NCBI GenBank assembly: GCA_029260495.1
Contig: JAJDDD010000009.1
Span: 310,001-374,000 of the forward strand
Source of the DNA: Phycisphaerales bacterium
GTDB taxonomy: Bacteria > Planctomycetota > Phycisphaerae > Phycisphaerales > UBA1924
Direction: 5' to 3'
Length of the DNA stretch: 64,000 nucleotides
A program made the translations under genes and the position numbers. This document shows, in pieces, positions 1 through 7,961 of this stretch; position 1 is the stretch's first letter; every line of letters begins with the position of its first letter. Below the pieces are notes generated by a model. That model was not told the origin of the DNA. It saw nothing but the letters and a program-made list of their open reading frames with translations, and did no database searches.

Positions 1-67
1 CGGATTCGATCATCCGGCGGATAGCCCGGCGCATAAACCCTGAATCATCAACGATTAACACGCGCAA
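1..67 (-). CDS. response regulator receiver domain, 5' end only (CheB- or CheY-like)
   Basis: Reading leftwards from a TTG at 67, the window edge holds about 22 codons giving LRVLIVDDSGFMRR followed by AIRRMIES. This is the beta1-alpha1 start of a receiver domain, with the paired acidic residues (DD) that bind magnesium. An AGGAGG ribosome binding site lies 9 bases upstream of the TTG, which fixes the start. The 'DDSGFMRRAIRRMIES' pattern resembles CheB and PilG/CheY-type chemotaxis regulators, but the effector part, if any, lies outside the window, so CheB and CheY cannot be told apart. Confidence 0.7.
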   Translation of the reverse strand, partial: MRVLIVDDSGFMRRAIRRMIES

Positions 68-358
68 CGGTCTCTGCCTCCTGCGGGGCCGGGGAAATGG
101 GCCGGCTCGCTTGCTCACCATCGGCTCGCTGCTCGCGGTGATGCACCGGGCTCTGGAATGCGTTGTAAACGCTTTATGTGAAGATATTTGCGCTTCGGTA
201 TCGCGGCGGGTGGATGGCTCTGACCTGTCGGGGTTATGGCCCCGATCTACGGGTCGTTTGGGGCGTTTGGGGCCGAATAATGGGGTTTATGACCCAAAAT
301 GCCGGGTTTACCCAGATTGCCGGATCGGCGCCGCCGGGCATCCCCCGCTGGATTGATC

Positions 359-386
359 TTGCCTCCCGCTGCGGTTCCGGTATACT
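359..386 (+). promoter_or_regulatory. sigma70-like promoter with no gene behind it
   Basis: TTGCCT at 359-364 and TATACT at 381-386 are separated by 16 bases. A transcript would begin near 393 and meet the terminator at 413-446, giving an RNA of only about 50 nucleotides. Inferred from sequence only. Confidence 0.4.
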
Positions 387-412
387 TCCAGCGACGTGTT
401 TCTTCCCTCCTA

Positions 413-446
413 CCCACCATGCTTCCCCCGGTATGGTGGGTTTTTT
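413..446 (+). terminator. Rho-independent terminator
   Basis: A perfect 8-bp stem CCCACCAT/ATGGTGGG (413-420 and 433-440) around a 12-base loop is followed at once by six T residues (441-446). The T-run is only on the plus strand. It is the best intrinsic terminator in the window, yet no plus-strand coding gene ends in front of it. Confidence 0.75.
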
Positions 447-783
447 CATGCGCACACAGCGGGCGCATTGCGATTTTGATCGGACGTTCTCGCACGAACT
501 GATCAAAGCACACCCGCAGGATTTGTGCGCATAAAAGCGACTTCGATTGACCACCTCTGTGCGCGATTTGCGACTTTGTGTGCGCACCACACATGGACCT
601 GCGACACAAATTTGCGCAAATAGAGCGTTGATGTGAAAACGCAGTGGTCTTATCAAATTGGCGCCACTCCCGATTGGCGATAACGCTCGTCAGGGTTGAT
701 AGGGCTACGGATTGGCGCCGCTCACCGCGACAGAACCGCCTGATATGATTGGCGTTGAAGCTCATTTGGAAAAAGGCAATAGA

Positions 784-1341
784 ATGCGCCGTGCATTAAC
801 GCGACATCTTTATACATGCTTTGAGCGTGTGCTTCGGGAGGAGTGTCCGGAGTACGAAATTAGCCGTTTAAAGGTTGAAGGCCCAATGACGCTCATGCTA
901 AAACCTCAGTGTGAATGCGCACTCTGTTTTTTTGTATCACCAAGCCCGCGCAGGTATAGCGATGAGTTCACGATTGACATCGTGTGGAGCGCAGACGGGG
1001 AACTTCCTTTAGGCATGGCTTGCATAATGTCTCCATTTGTTGAAGAAACACGCCGATTTGAGTTGCCTTCTGATGGTCGTTTCGCCGGCCGGATCGGTGG
1101 TTTTACAGTTACAGAAAAGGAATGCGTGTGGACCATCTCGCCCGCTCCGGCAGATGTCGTTGACTGGGACAAGGTGCTGGAAAGTGATGTAGATAATGCT
1201 TGGGAGCAACTTAAGGCAGTAGAAGAACCCATATCAGTCTGCAAAGAACGGGTCGAACCTCTCGTGCGCGAGGCGATTCAGTTTTCACTTGTATATTTGC
1301 GGCCGTACTTTGAGTTTGTGAAAGAGGCGCACTGCAAATAG
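784..1341 (+). CDS. hypothetical protein (185 aa)
   Basis: I do not recognise this family. The protein starts MRRALTRHLYTCF and is acidic in its second half, with no signal peptide or membrane segment, so it is probably cytosolic. The start at 784 is chosen because AAAAAGG lies 7 bases upstream; in-frame ATGs at 712 and 745 have no ribosome binding site. Its base composition is visibly AT-richer than the housekeeping genes nearby. It runs convergent to the FGE-like gene, leaving 29 bases between them. Confidence 0.6.
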   Translation: MRRALTRHLYTCFERVLREECPEYEISRLKVEGPMTLMLKPQCECALCFFVSPSPRRYSDEFTIDIVWSADGELPLGMACIMSPFVEETRRFELPSDGRFAGRIGGFTVTEKECVWTISPAPADVVDWDKVLESDVDNAWEQLKAVEEPISVCKERVEPLVREAIQFSLVYLRPYFEFVKEAHCK

Positions 1342-1370
1342 GGAGATGCTTCGCCTTTGCTTGGCGCGTC

Positions 1371-2429
1371 TCATCGTTTCCTCCTTGTGAAATAAGAGAA
1401 TCCCACCATCATGATGGGGATCGTTCCGATTGACGGCACAGCCGCTGCAAGTCTGAGGCCCCAAATTGTGCGAACGCCGCCAGAGCGGCCGGAACCAACA
1501 ATGTCGTTTGGGAAGATCGGGTCGCCGAAGGTAGCATTGGTCCAGCGCGTGCCGTGAATCAGCCTGCGCTGTGGCCGCATTTTGCTGGATATAGTTTCTG
1601 ACCATTCACTCTCACCCCCCGCCAGATCAAAGAGCCCCCACGGACTCTGAATATCTGTAAATGAGCCCACGTCGAGCGGGAAGATTCCGCCACTTGGTCC
1701 TGCGTTTCGCTCGCCGCCCTCTTCCGGGAGAAGCCCGGGAATGCTCTCGGTGTCCGAACTGTTGGGGAAGAGCCAGTAGCCGCCTTTGCCATCGTCCTTA
1801 TTTGGATCCCAGTAGCCGGCTTTGATCCATTCATCTTGCGTTGGAATCCAGAGCCGCGCGTCGGATGCATGCGTCGCTTGATGATTGAATGTGCCATCGG
1901 GGTTTTCTGTGAAGGTGCTGGTGTCGTAGACGCCTGCGTCAAAGGCCCAGGCTTGATTCACCTTGTCGTTGTGGAGCCAGTTCACATAGCGGGCGGCGTA
2001 TTCCCAGCTCATGTTCGCGGCGCTGTTGGGTGAGATGCCAGGACGTATAAACGCACCGCCGAGATTGGTCGCGATGCCAAGTCCTGTGAAGTCCGAGTTG
2101 CCGAGAACTCTGCCAGTTCTCTTGAAATCAAGTGGAAAGTACGCATCTACGAATTCGAAATACTGTCCGATCGTCACTTCTGTCCGCGCGATGCGGTATT
2201 CGTAATCGACCGCCCCTCTCGGCAGATGCTGGTCGGCAAAGATCGGATTGCCCTCCTCCGGCCTGGTGGGGCGGTTGCCGGGGTCGCCGATGGTGACAAA
2301 CTCCATGCCGTATTCGGTTGTGAAATCAAGCTGAACGCCGGCAGTGGATAATGCTGACATGCTCCATGCGCTGATGGCGATACACACGGCGCGGGTCAGT
2401 TGAACGATGGGTTTGTGGCTGTTCATCAT
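1371..2429 (-). CDS. FGE-sulfatase (SUMF1-fold) domain protein with PEP-CTERM-like tail
   Basis: A signal peptide (residues 1-31, ending LSTAG) is followed by a formylglycine-generating-enzyme-like fold: 'RTEVTIGQYFEFVDAYFP' near residue 84, 'WEYAARYVNWLH', 'ARLWIPTQDEWIKAGYW' and 'PWGLFDLAGGESEWSE'. The C-terminus, AAVPSIGTIPIMMVG plus FTRRKR, fits a short hydrophobic sorting segment with a basic end, as in PEP-CTERM proteins. True formylglycine-generating enzymes use cysteines near the C-terminus; the only Cys here lies in the signal peptide. A binding or structural role outside the cytosol is therefore likelier than catalysis. AGGAG 8 bases before the first of two ATGs supports the start. 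Confidence 0.85.
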   Translation of the reverse strand: MMNSHKPIVQLTRAVCIAISAWSMSALSTAGVQLDFTTEYGMEFVTIGDPGNRPTRPEEGNPIFADQHLPRGAVDYEYRIARTEVTIGQYFEFVDAYFPLDFKRTGRVLGNSDFTGLGIATNLGGAFIRPGISPNSAANMSWEYAARYVNWLHNDKVNQAWAFDAGVYDTSTFTENPDGTFNHQATHASDARLWIPTQDEWIKAGYWDPNKDDGKGGYWLFPNSSDTESIPGLLPEEGGERNAGPSGGIFPLDVGSFTDIQSPWGLFDLAGGESEWSETISSKMRPQRRLIHGTRWTNATFGDPIFPNDIVGSGRSGGVRTIWGLRLAAAVPSIGTIPIMMVGFSYFTRRKR

Positions 2430-3085
2430 CGTTGACGCTCCTGGTCACCCGGGCGGTTCATGGGGTGCAGGGAGTCGAGTAGTTGGAGATGCGCATGAGG
2501 AAGCCCGGTGTTCCCTGCGCTCGGCGATATCTCACAACTTGGAATCAAATTCATCGGGTTCGACGACCACGTTGTGTTGAAACGCAGGGCGAACAACGCA
2601 TGCGGCATCTTTGGGAAACGCCCCCTGTGGTGGCGGCGGTTTGGCTAGGCGCCAACGCAATAGCGACCGCGCAGCGGCGCGGGGCAAATCGATTAATCAA
2701 CATTTTGCAGCACCTCACCCTGGCGTTTGGTTTGGCGTTTTATTCTGACTCGGCGAAGAGTATACAACGGTTCGGGTCAACGGGAGTAGCTTGGCAAAGT
2801 CTCATGTAGATCCTGTGCCGAAGTGGTGGCTTCACTAGAAGAGTTGAATTTTTTACACTTACATCATTGCACAGCAAGAGGAAAGTAGTTATTGTCACTC
2901 GTCCCTTAGCGGGGATAGGCAGGTTGGAGTCAGAATCCCAATCAAACATAAGGGCGTAGTCGAAGGTCAGCCGTTGAGTGCACACTCTGCGCGCTGCGAT
3001 TTGTCAGCACGCTTTTCATTTGCGCCTGCGCATGAGCGCGGGCGCTATTTGCCACCCATAACTTCAATGCACAGGGAGTTTGAGC
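2430..3085. other. 656-bp gap between divergent PEP-CTERM genes
   Basis: Nothing protein-coding is convincing here. The region separates the leftward FGE-like gene from the rightward PEP-CTERM gene, so it must hold promoters for both, but I do not see a clear -35/-10 pair. It contains the first copy of a 41-bp direct repeat at 2726-2766, whose second copy lies at 4169-4209. Confidence 0.5.
2726..2766 (+). repeat. 41-bp direct repeat, copy A
   Basis: Begins TTTGGTTTGGCG, continues through TTTATTCTGACTCG and ends GTATACA. It matches 4169-4209 without gaps at 36 of 41 positions. The two copies have the same orientation and flank the PEP-CTERM gene at 3086-3898. Confidence 0.75.
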
Positions 3086-3898
3086 ATGCAAGATCATTCA
3101 TTCACATTTTGTAGTGCGACGCTATTGATCGCCATACTGGGAACACTTGCAACGCCGGCTTCGGCTGATATCACCGGATTTCCGATTCCCGGCTGGCAGG
3201 TGAATCAGTGGGACTCGGCGCCGCTCTCACCGGTTGATCCGCCAAACTCGATCACCCTCACGACAACGACAGCGGGGCAATCACGCAGCGCATTCCACGA
3301 AATCACACAGGGCATCTCCCAGTTCCAAGTTGGATTCACCTATCAGTTCAGTGGCACACAGCAAAACATTATGGGAGCAGCCTTTGTATTGCACAACAGG
3401 CCTGCGGGCGCGAATGCCGTCGCAACAGGCTCAGCTAGCGGGGTCAATACCAACTTTGGGTACAGCGATCTCTTTGGTGCGTTTAATGGCCCAAGCATTG
3501 CTGTCTCGATGCAGTCCAATTACCTTGCACCCAACTCATCGAGCACGGGTGTCTATACAGGTGGCGGCTTTGGTGGCGGTTCCACGAGCACCGGCCCGCT
3601 CAATTTTTTCTCGGGCAACCCGATCGATATCGCAATCAACTATAACGGTGTGCTACTGTCGATGACCGCGCTGGACACCATAACCGGCGAGAGCTTCGCA
3701 TCCTCTGCTGTGCAGATCGATATTCCAGCAGTGATGGGCGGCTCGCTCGCGTATGTTGGGTTTACAGGATCGACCAACAACAATATTGACACAACCCAGA
3801 CTTTCTCAAACTTCCGCTACACAGCAGTGCCCGCACCAGGATCAATGGGGCTACTGACGGCGGGACTCTGCGCAATGTCGCGCAGACGTAGGCACTAA
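3086..3898 (+). CDS. secreted PEP-CTERM-like protein (270 aa)
   Basis: A signal peptide (residues 1-27, cleavage ASA-D) leads into a Gly/Ser/Thr/Asn-rich beta-sandwich-like region without cysteines. The C-terminus is VPAPGSMGLLTAGLCAMS followed by RRRRH: a short Pro-containing motif, a hydrophobic stretch and a basic end, the planctomycete form of PEP-CTERM. An export and surface-anchoring role is inferred; the specific function is unknown. ATG 3086 is preferred over TTG 3080 because AGGGAG sits 7 bases before the ATG but only 1 base before the TTG. A strong hairpin follows at 3921-3953. Confidence 0.8.
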   Translation: MQDHSFTFCSATLLIAILGTLATPASADITGFPIPGWQVNQWDSAPLSPVDPPNSITLTTTTAGQSRSAFHEITQGISQFQVGFTYQFSGTQQNIMGAAFVLHNRPAGANAVATGSASGVNTNFGYSDLFGAFNGPSIAVSMQSNYLAPNSSSTGVYTGGGFGGGSTSTGPLNFFSGNPIDIAINYNGVLLSMTALDTITGESFASSAVQIDIPAVMGGSLAYVGFTGSTNNNIDTTQTFSNFRYTAVPAPGSMGLLTAGLCAMSRRRRH

Positions 3899-3920
3899 AA
3901 ACCTTCCAAACATGATTACC

Positions 3921-3953
3921 CAGCAGGCTCGGGATGAACCCCCGAGCCTGCTG
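3921..3953 (+). terminator. strong hairpin after the PEP-CTERM gene
   Basis: A perfect 13-bp stem CAGCAGGCTCGGG/CCCGAGCCTGCTG with a 7-base loop starts 22 bases after the stop codon. The following T-run is weak (CAATTTG), so termination by this hairpin is likely but not textbook; it could also protect the 3' end. Confidence 0.6.
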
Positions 3954-4168
3954 CAATTTGAAAAATGAAAAGCCGGAGCCCTACTTCACAGGTACGGATG
4001 GTCGAAATTGAACCGGTTCTCTATTTGTAACAATATTTATAAGTGCAGCGTATTTTCTTCTTCCGCCACACGCGCACGTAGCTACACATAGCGAGACTGT
4101 GTTTATGCACAATCCTGTGCAAATCGCAGGATAAGCTATTGGCGTTATCCGGGCAGCCGACTCTGACA

Positions 4169-4209
4169 TTTGGTTTGGCGGTTTATTCTGACTCGCTGGA
4201 CAGTATACA
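4169..4209 (+). repeat. 41-bp direct repeat, copy B
   Basis: Same element as 2726-2766. Differences are one base after TTTGGTTTGGCG and four bases in the 7-base stretch before GTATACA. It ends just before the terminator of the leftward lipoprotein gene. Confidence 0.75.
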
Positions 4210-4230
4210 GGCGGCGGGGCGGGGGATGTC

Positions 4231-4252
4231 AAAACGCTCGTTAAAGGAGCGT
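4231..4252 (-). terminator. terminator of the leftward lipoprotein gene
   Basis: On the minus strand, ACGCTC-ctttaac-GAGCGT is followed by TTTGAC, so the T-run starts within the stem end. The hairpin includes the TAA stop codon at 4241-4243. Confidence 0.5.
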
Positions 4253-4693
4253 CTCTCGTGGTTCGACGAGGATAAGTCGGCGGATCGTCTCGCCGGTTTG
4301 GAGTTCGGCGACGACGATGTCCTGGGGCGAGCGTGTGGCGAAGAAGCCGCCGGCGCGGAGGCGTTTGCCGAACTCGTCGCGGAAGTCGGCGAGTTGTAAG
4401 TGGATGGTTTCGCCGACGGCGAGTCCGGGGATTTCGTGGCTGAACCATCGGTTGAGCCAGATGCGGGAGGGGCCGAAGGTTTGGGCGGTTGTGTTTGTGA
4501 ACGTGAGCAATGTGGAATCGTCTTTGATAAGTGCCTGGATGTTGAGTGTGGGCATCTCCTGGTTGTTGTAGAGATGTGGATAGGGGAGGCCGGCGCGGAT
4601 GGGGGCTTTGGTGTTGGAGCAGGCTGATAGGGCCGCGATGGCGCCGGCAGCGAGGAGGATTGGGGCGAGAGAGCGTTTGGGTGTTGTGTTCAC
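4241..4693 (-). CDS. small lipoprotein of unknown function (150 aa)
   Basis: From a GTG at 4693 the product starts VNTTPKRSLAPILL and has a lipobox LSAC with the lipidated Cys at residue 25, followed by about 125 residues of mixed beta-like sequence. I do not recognise the family. An in-frame ATG at 4723 would add ten residues. Neither start has a clear ribosome binding site. The gene diverges from the dus gene, and the two 5' ends overlap if the long forms are used. The plus-strand -10 TATACT and a minus-strand TATACG share a palindromic GTATAC. Confidence 0.7.
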   Translation of the reverse strand: MNTTPKRSLAPILLAAGAIAALSACSNTKAPIRAGLPYPHLYNNQEMPTLNIQALIKDDSTLLTFTNTTAQTFGPSRIWLNRWFSHEIPGLAVGETIHLQLADFRDEFGKRLRAGGFFATRSPQDIVVAELQTGETIRRLILVEPRETLL

Positions 4694-4704
4694 GGGCGTA
4701 TACT
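4677..4704 (+). promoter_or_regulatory. promoter of dus, placed for a leaderless mRNA
   Basis: TTGGGT at 4677-4682, a 16-base spacer and TATACT at 4699-4704. The ATG at 4712 follows after 7 bases, where transcription should begin. Confidence 0.55.
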
Positions 4705-4711
4705 CGCTTCG

Positions 4712-5914
4712 ATGGCGTGTCATGGCAACAACGCGACGGCGCCGAGCCCGGGGCTGGCTCCGGGGGCGGGCGAAATAGACTGTGCTGCCTTTGCGCGCGG
4801 GTTTGAGATGGACGGGCGGATTGGGGAGATTGTGGCGGGGTTTGATGGTCCGTTTTTTCAGGCGGGGCTGGCGGGGTATTCGGATGCGGCGATGCGGATC
4901 GTGGCGCGGCGGCATGGGTGTCCGTATTGCGTGACGGAGGCGCTTTTGGATCGGACGCTGTTGGCGGGTGGGCGCGGGTTTGCGAAGGCGGATTTGGGAG
5001 AGCTGCACGACAACGTGCCGGGCGGGGCGGAGGATCATCCTCTTGCGGGGCAGATCATGGGGAGCGATCCTGATGAGATGGCGGCGGCGGTGCGGAAGAT
5101 GGTGGAGCGCAATGAGCGGGCGGATTATCCGACGGCGGGGTTCGCTGCGATTGATGTGAATCTGGCGTGCCCGGTGAAGAAGATTAAGCGCAAGGCGCGG
5201 GGCGGGCACTGGCTGCGCGAACCGGAGGGGGCGATTGAGATTTTGCGGGCGGTGCGGGAGGCGGCTCCGGAACATATGGCGGCGACGGTGAAGATGCGGC
5301 GATCGTTTGACGACACGCCGGAGATGTTGCGGAGCTTTGAGCGTGTTTTTGATGCGGCGTATGAGCTTGGGTATGCGTGGGTGACGGTGCACGCGCGGAC
5401 GGTGGAGCAGAAGTACATCGGGCCAAGCCGCTGGGATGTGTTGCGGGATTTGGTGGCGCGGCGGGGGGATCGGGTGATCTTTGGATCGGGGGATATCTGG
5501 AATGTTCACGATGTGTTTCGGATGCTGGCGTATACGGGAGTGAGCGGCGTGAGCATTGCGCGGGGTTGCATTGGGAACCCGTGGATATTTCGGCAGGCGC
5601 GGCAGATGTTGGCGGGGGAGGCGCCGACGAGGCCGACGATTATTGAGCAGCGGCGCGCGCTGGAAGAGCATTTTGAGATTTCAGTGGCGATTAATGGGGA
5701 GAAGCGGGCGTCGTTCATGATGCGGAAGTTTGGGATTCGGTTTTCGACGCATCATCCGCGGAGTGAAGATGTGCGGCGGGCGTTTATTGGGGTGAAGAGT
5801 TTGGATGAGTGGCGGGGGGTTTTGAATGCGTTTTATGGTGAGGCTGGGGAGGAGATGAGCGTGGCGGGCATCAGGGAGCGGCGTGGGGGTGAGTCAGTTA
5901 ATATGAGCGCATGA
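4712..5914 (+). CDS. dus: tRNA-dihydrouridine synthase
   Basis: FMN-dependent reductase that makes dihydrouridine in tRNA D-loops. The TIM-barrel opens with [20 protein letters not shown] (around residues 43-62, the family's usual LAPMAGVTD region). Catalytic Cys153 sits in NLACPVKK. The phosphate-binding end is GSGDIW...[15 protein letters not shown]. The start at 4712 is favoured because the -10 box is 7 bases upstream, but the conserved part begins only near a second ATG at 4808, so a shorter protein is possible. The stop overlaps the next start as ATGA, implying translational coupling to the epimerase. Confidence 0.9.
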   Translation: MACHGNNATAPSPGLAPGAGEIDCAAFARGFEMDGRIGEIVAGFDGPFFQAGLAGYSDAAMRIVARRHGCPYCVTEALLDRTLLAGGRGFAKADLGELHDNVPGGAEDHPLAGQIMGSDPDEMAAAVRKMVERNERADYPTAGFAAIDVNLACPVKKIKRKARGGHWLREPEGAIEILRAVREAAPEHMAATVKMRRSFDDTPEMLRSFERVFDAAYELGYAWVTVHARTVEQKYIGPSRWDVLRDLVARRGDRVIFGSGDIWNVHDVFRMLAYTGVSGVSIARGCIGNPWIFRQARQMLAGEAPTRPTIIEQRRALEEHFEISVAINGEKRASFMMRKFGIRFSTHHPRSEDVRRAFIGVKSLDEWRGVLNAFYGEAGEEMSVAGIRERRGGESVNMSA

Positions 5915-6846
5915 ATACTGAAGCGCGAGATGCGAAGCGGGTTGTGATTGCAGGGGGGAGTGGGTTCTTAGGGCAAAATCTGGCGGAGCATTTGGTTGGG
6001 TTGGGGTATGACGTTGTTGTTTTGAGTCGGCGGTCAGCAGATGGCGGGCAGGTGGGGCGGTTTGCTGTATGGGATGGGCGGACAGTCGGGGAATGGGCGC
6101 GGGAGCTTGAGGGGGCGTTTGCGATTGTGAATCTGGTGGGGCGGACGGTGGATTGTGTGAAGACGCCGGACCATTGCGATGAGATTTTGCGATCGCGTGT
6201 TGAGGCGACGCGCGCACTTGGGGAGGCGGTGCGCGGTCTTGATGCGGCGCCGGGTGTGTGGGCGCAGATGAGCACGGCGCATATTTATGGCGACCCGCCG
6301 GAGCTTGTGTGTGATGAGGATTCAGCCTTTGGGTATGGGCTGGCGCCGACGGTGGGGAAGGCGTGGGAGGCGGCGTTTGCTGAGGCGGTTTTGCCAGGCA
6401 TGCGCGGTGTGATTTTGCGCACGAGTTTTGTTTTGGGAAAGGGTGGCGGGGCGTTAACGAGACTTGCCAAGCTGGCGCGGTTGGGGTTTGGCGGGAAGAT
6501 TGGGCATGGGAAGCAGGGGATGAGCTGGATTCATGAGCGCGACATGAGCCGGCTGTTTGAGCGGGCGATTGAGGATGAATCGATGGAGGGGGCGTACATC
6601 GCGACGGCGCCAAAGCCGGTTTCGAATGCGGAATTTATGCGCGCGCTGCGGAGGGCGGTGCGGGCGCCGATCGGTTTGCCGGCGGCGGGGTGGATGGTGC
6701 GGATTGGCGCGCCGCTCTTTTTGCGGACGGATGCGGAGCTTGCGCTGTATGGAAGGTATTGCGTTTCGAAGAGGCTGGAGGAGGAGGGGTTTCGGTTTGA
6801 GTTTGAAGAGTTGGGGGCGGCGCTGGGGAGTTTGTTTGGGAAGTGA
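5911..6846 (+). CDS. NAD-dependent epimerase-like protein, TIGR01777 family
   Basis: An extended short-chain dehydrogenase of 311 aa. The N-terminal Rossmann motif is [18 protein letters not shown]. The family signatures '[11 protein letters not shown]', '[10 protein letters not shown]' and the SWIHERDM stretch identify the YfcH/TIGR01777 group, whose substrate is unknown. It starts inside the dus stop codon (ATGA) and should be translated with it. It ends 35 bases from the convergent DUF481 gene. Confidence 0.88.
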   Translation: MNTEARDAKRVVIAGGSGFLGQNLAEHLVGLGYDVVVLSRRSADGGQVGRFAVWDGRTVGEWARELEGAFAIVNLVGRTVDCVKTPDHCDEILRSRVEATRALGEAVRGLDAAPGVWAQMSTAHIYGDPPELVCDEDSAFGYGLAPTVGKAWEAAFAEAVLPGMRGVILRTSFVLGKGGGALTRLAKLARLGFGGKIGHGKQGMSWIHERDMSRLFERAIEDESMEGAYIATAPKPVSNAEFMRALRRAVRAPIGLPAAGWMVRIGAPLFLRTDAELALYGRYCVSKRLEEEGFRFEFEELGAALGSLFGK

Positions 6847-6881
6847 GGGGCTGAGTTTATGAGTGAGTTGGAAACGCGCGT

Positions 6882-7871
6882 TTAAAACTCATAGACGAGT
6901 GTGGCGAAGTATCGGATGTCGTTGTTTTTGGCGTCGCCGGGGACTGAGAGGTATTCGTCTTCGATGCCGAGGTGGAGGAAGAGGCTGTTGTCTTCCATGA
7001 GGTCGATTTCGAGCGCAGTTCCGGCGCGGGCGCGGTATTCGCCGACGTTTCTGAACTCGGGGTAGTACTCGCCGAAGGCGGTCCATGTGAGGTGATCGTT
7101 GATGATGTGTCTGAGATCGAAGCCGAGGAAGCCTTCGGGGATGAGCTCTTCGCGTCCGCCTTGCTCGTATGAGAAGCCGAAGCCGGCGCGGCCAGTGAGT
7201 GTGGTGCGTTCGGTGTCGAAGAAGCGGTAGCCGAGACCGGCGGTGGCGGAGTAGCGGATGTTGTAATCCTTGAACTCGTCGATGTCGATATCGGCTTGAA
7301 TCCATTGTGTCCAGGGGGTTTCGGGTTCGAGCCATTCCTGGTGGGCGCGGGCGTGGAGTTTGTTCTGTGTGCGGTCGCCGCCATCGAAGCTGAGATAGTA
7401 CTCCGCGATGAAGTTGAAAATTTCGTTTTCGAGTTCGCGTTTGGCGGTGAACGCGAGGCGGGAGTCCGCACGTTCGGTGTTGCCTTCGGCGCCGGTGAGG
7501 CCGGCTTCGAAGCGGAGCTTCCAGTGTGACTCTTCGGGGAGATCGAGTGTTTTTTCTTGGGCTGGTGGTTCGGGTTGGGCAGCAGGTGGTTCCGGCTCCT
7601 GCTCGTACATCCGGGCTTGTTCGGGGGAGATATTGGTGAGGCTGCGGACGCGCGACATGGGGAGTGTGATGGCGCCGAGGATGGGATGGTCGATGGAGAC
7701 GAAGTCGTCTGAGCTGGAGAGAAGCTTGCCCATGATGATGTCGCCGGTGTCGAGGATGAGGCGTGTGTCGGGCGGGGCGGCTTCGTCCTGGGCTGTCGCG
7801 ATAGAGGCAAGAGAGAGTGTGCAGGCGAGGGCGGCGATCATGAATAGAAGTTTGTTCGTCCGGGTGAACAT
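6882..7871 (-). CDS. DUF481 outer-membrane protein
   Basis: A signal peptide (residues 1-27, ending IATAQ) is followed by a short soluble segment (LDTGDIIMGKL...) containing a Pro/Glu-rich linker at about 88-108. The remaining 220 residues show alternating beta-strand sequence ending in YFATLVYEF. A terminal Phe is the usual insertion signal for outer-membrane barrels. The family includes YdiY-like 'salt-induced outer membrane' proteins. GGAGGAG lies about 8 bases before the ATG. It is the second gene of an operon with the upstream secreted protein, 90 bases away. Confidence 0.82.
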   Translation of the reverse strand: MFTRTNKLLFMIAALACTLSLASIATAQDEAAPPDTRLILDTGDIIMGKLLSSSDDFVSIDHPILGAITLPMSRVRSLTNISPEQARMYEQEPEPPAAQPEPPAQEKTLDLPEESHWKLRFEAGLTGAEGNTERADSRLAFTAKRELENEIFNFIAEYYLSFDGGDRTQNKLHARAHQEWLEPETPWTQWIQADIDIDEFKDYNIRYSATAGLGYRFFDTERTTLTGRAGFGFSYEQGGREELIPEGFLGFDLRHIINDHLTWTAFGEYYPEFRNVGEYRARAGTALEIDLMEDNSLFLHLGIEDEYLSVPGDAKNNDIRYFATLVYEF

Positions 7872-7961
7872 GGTTCTCTCTCCTCCGTGAGCGTGACTCG
7901 TTTGGCGCGTCGGGTGGCGCCGGTTTGCGGGGCGGGATGATATCGCGGGAGAGGGTATTCG

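Larger units (their letters stand above)
68..783. other. 716-bp intergenic region with a short promoter-terminator unit
   Basis: No convincing protein gene is seen; the overlapping reading frames here are rich in Pro, Arg and Cys and lack ribosome binding sites. The stretch contains a small hairpin CGGGG-ttatgg-CCCCG at 229-244, a promoter-like pair at 359-386 and a strong terminator at 413-446. The right half carries four copies of ATTGGCG within about 100 bases (near 657, 674, 713 and 748), two of them as ATTGGCGCC. I cannot assign them a role. Confidence 0.5.
3899..4240. other. 342-bp gap with hairpin and direct repeat
   Basis: Apart from the hairpin at 3921-3953 and repeat copy B at 4169-4209, it holds two short inverted repeats around 4109-4132 (GCACA-atcc-TGTGC and ATCCTG...CAGGAT). 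No gene is seen. The left part is AT-rich compared with its surroundings. Confidence 0.4.

Noticed and set aside
430-610. Repeated TGTGCGCA-like words
   Set aside because: The word GTGCGCAC and variants also recur inside coding regions; likely a compositional bias of the genome, not a local operator array.
111-765. Several overlapping frames in the left gap
   Set aside because: Compositionally odd, no ribosome binding sites, and interrupted by a strong terminator at 413-446.
4724-5671. Long leftward frame (His/Pro/Arg-rich) joined in frame to the lipoprotein gene
   Set aside because: It is the antisense shadow of the GC-rich dus gene; only the part from 4693 (or 4723) leftward has a signal peptide and normal composition.
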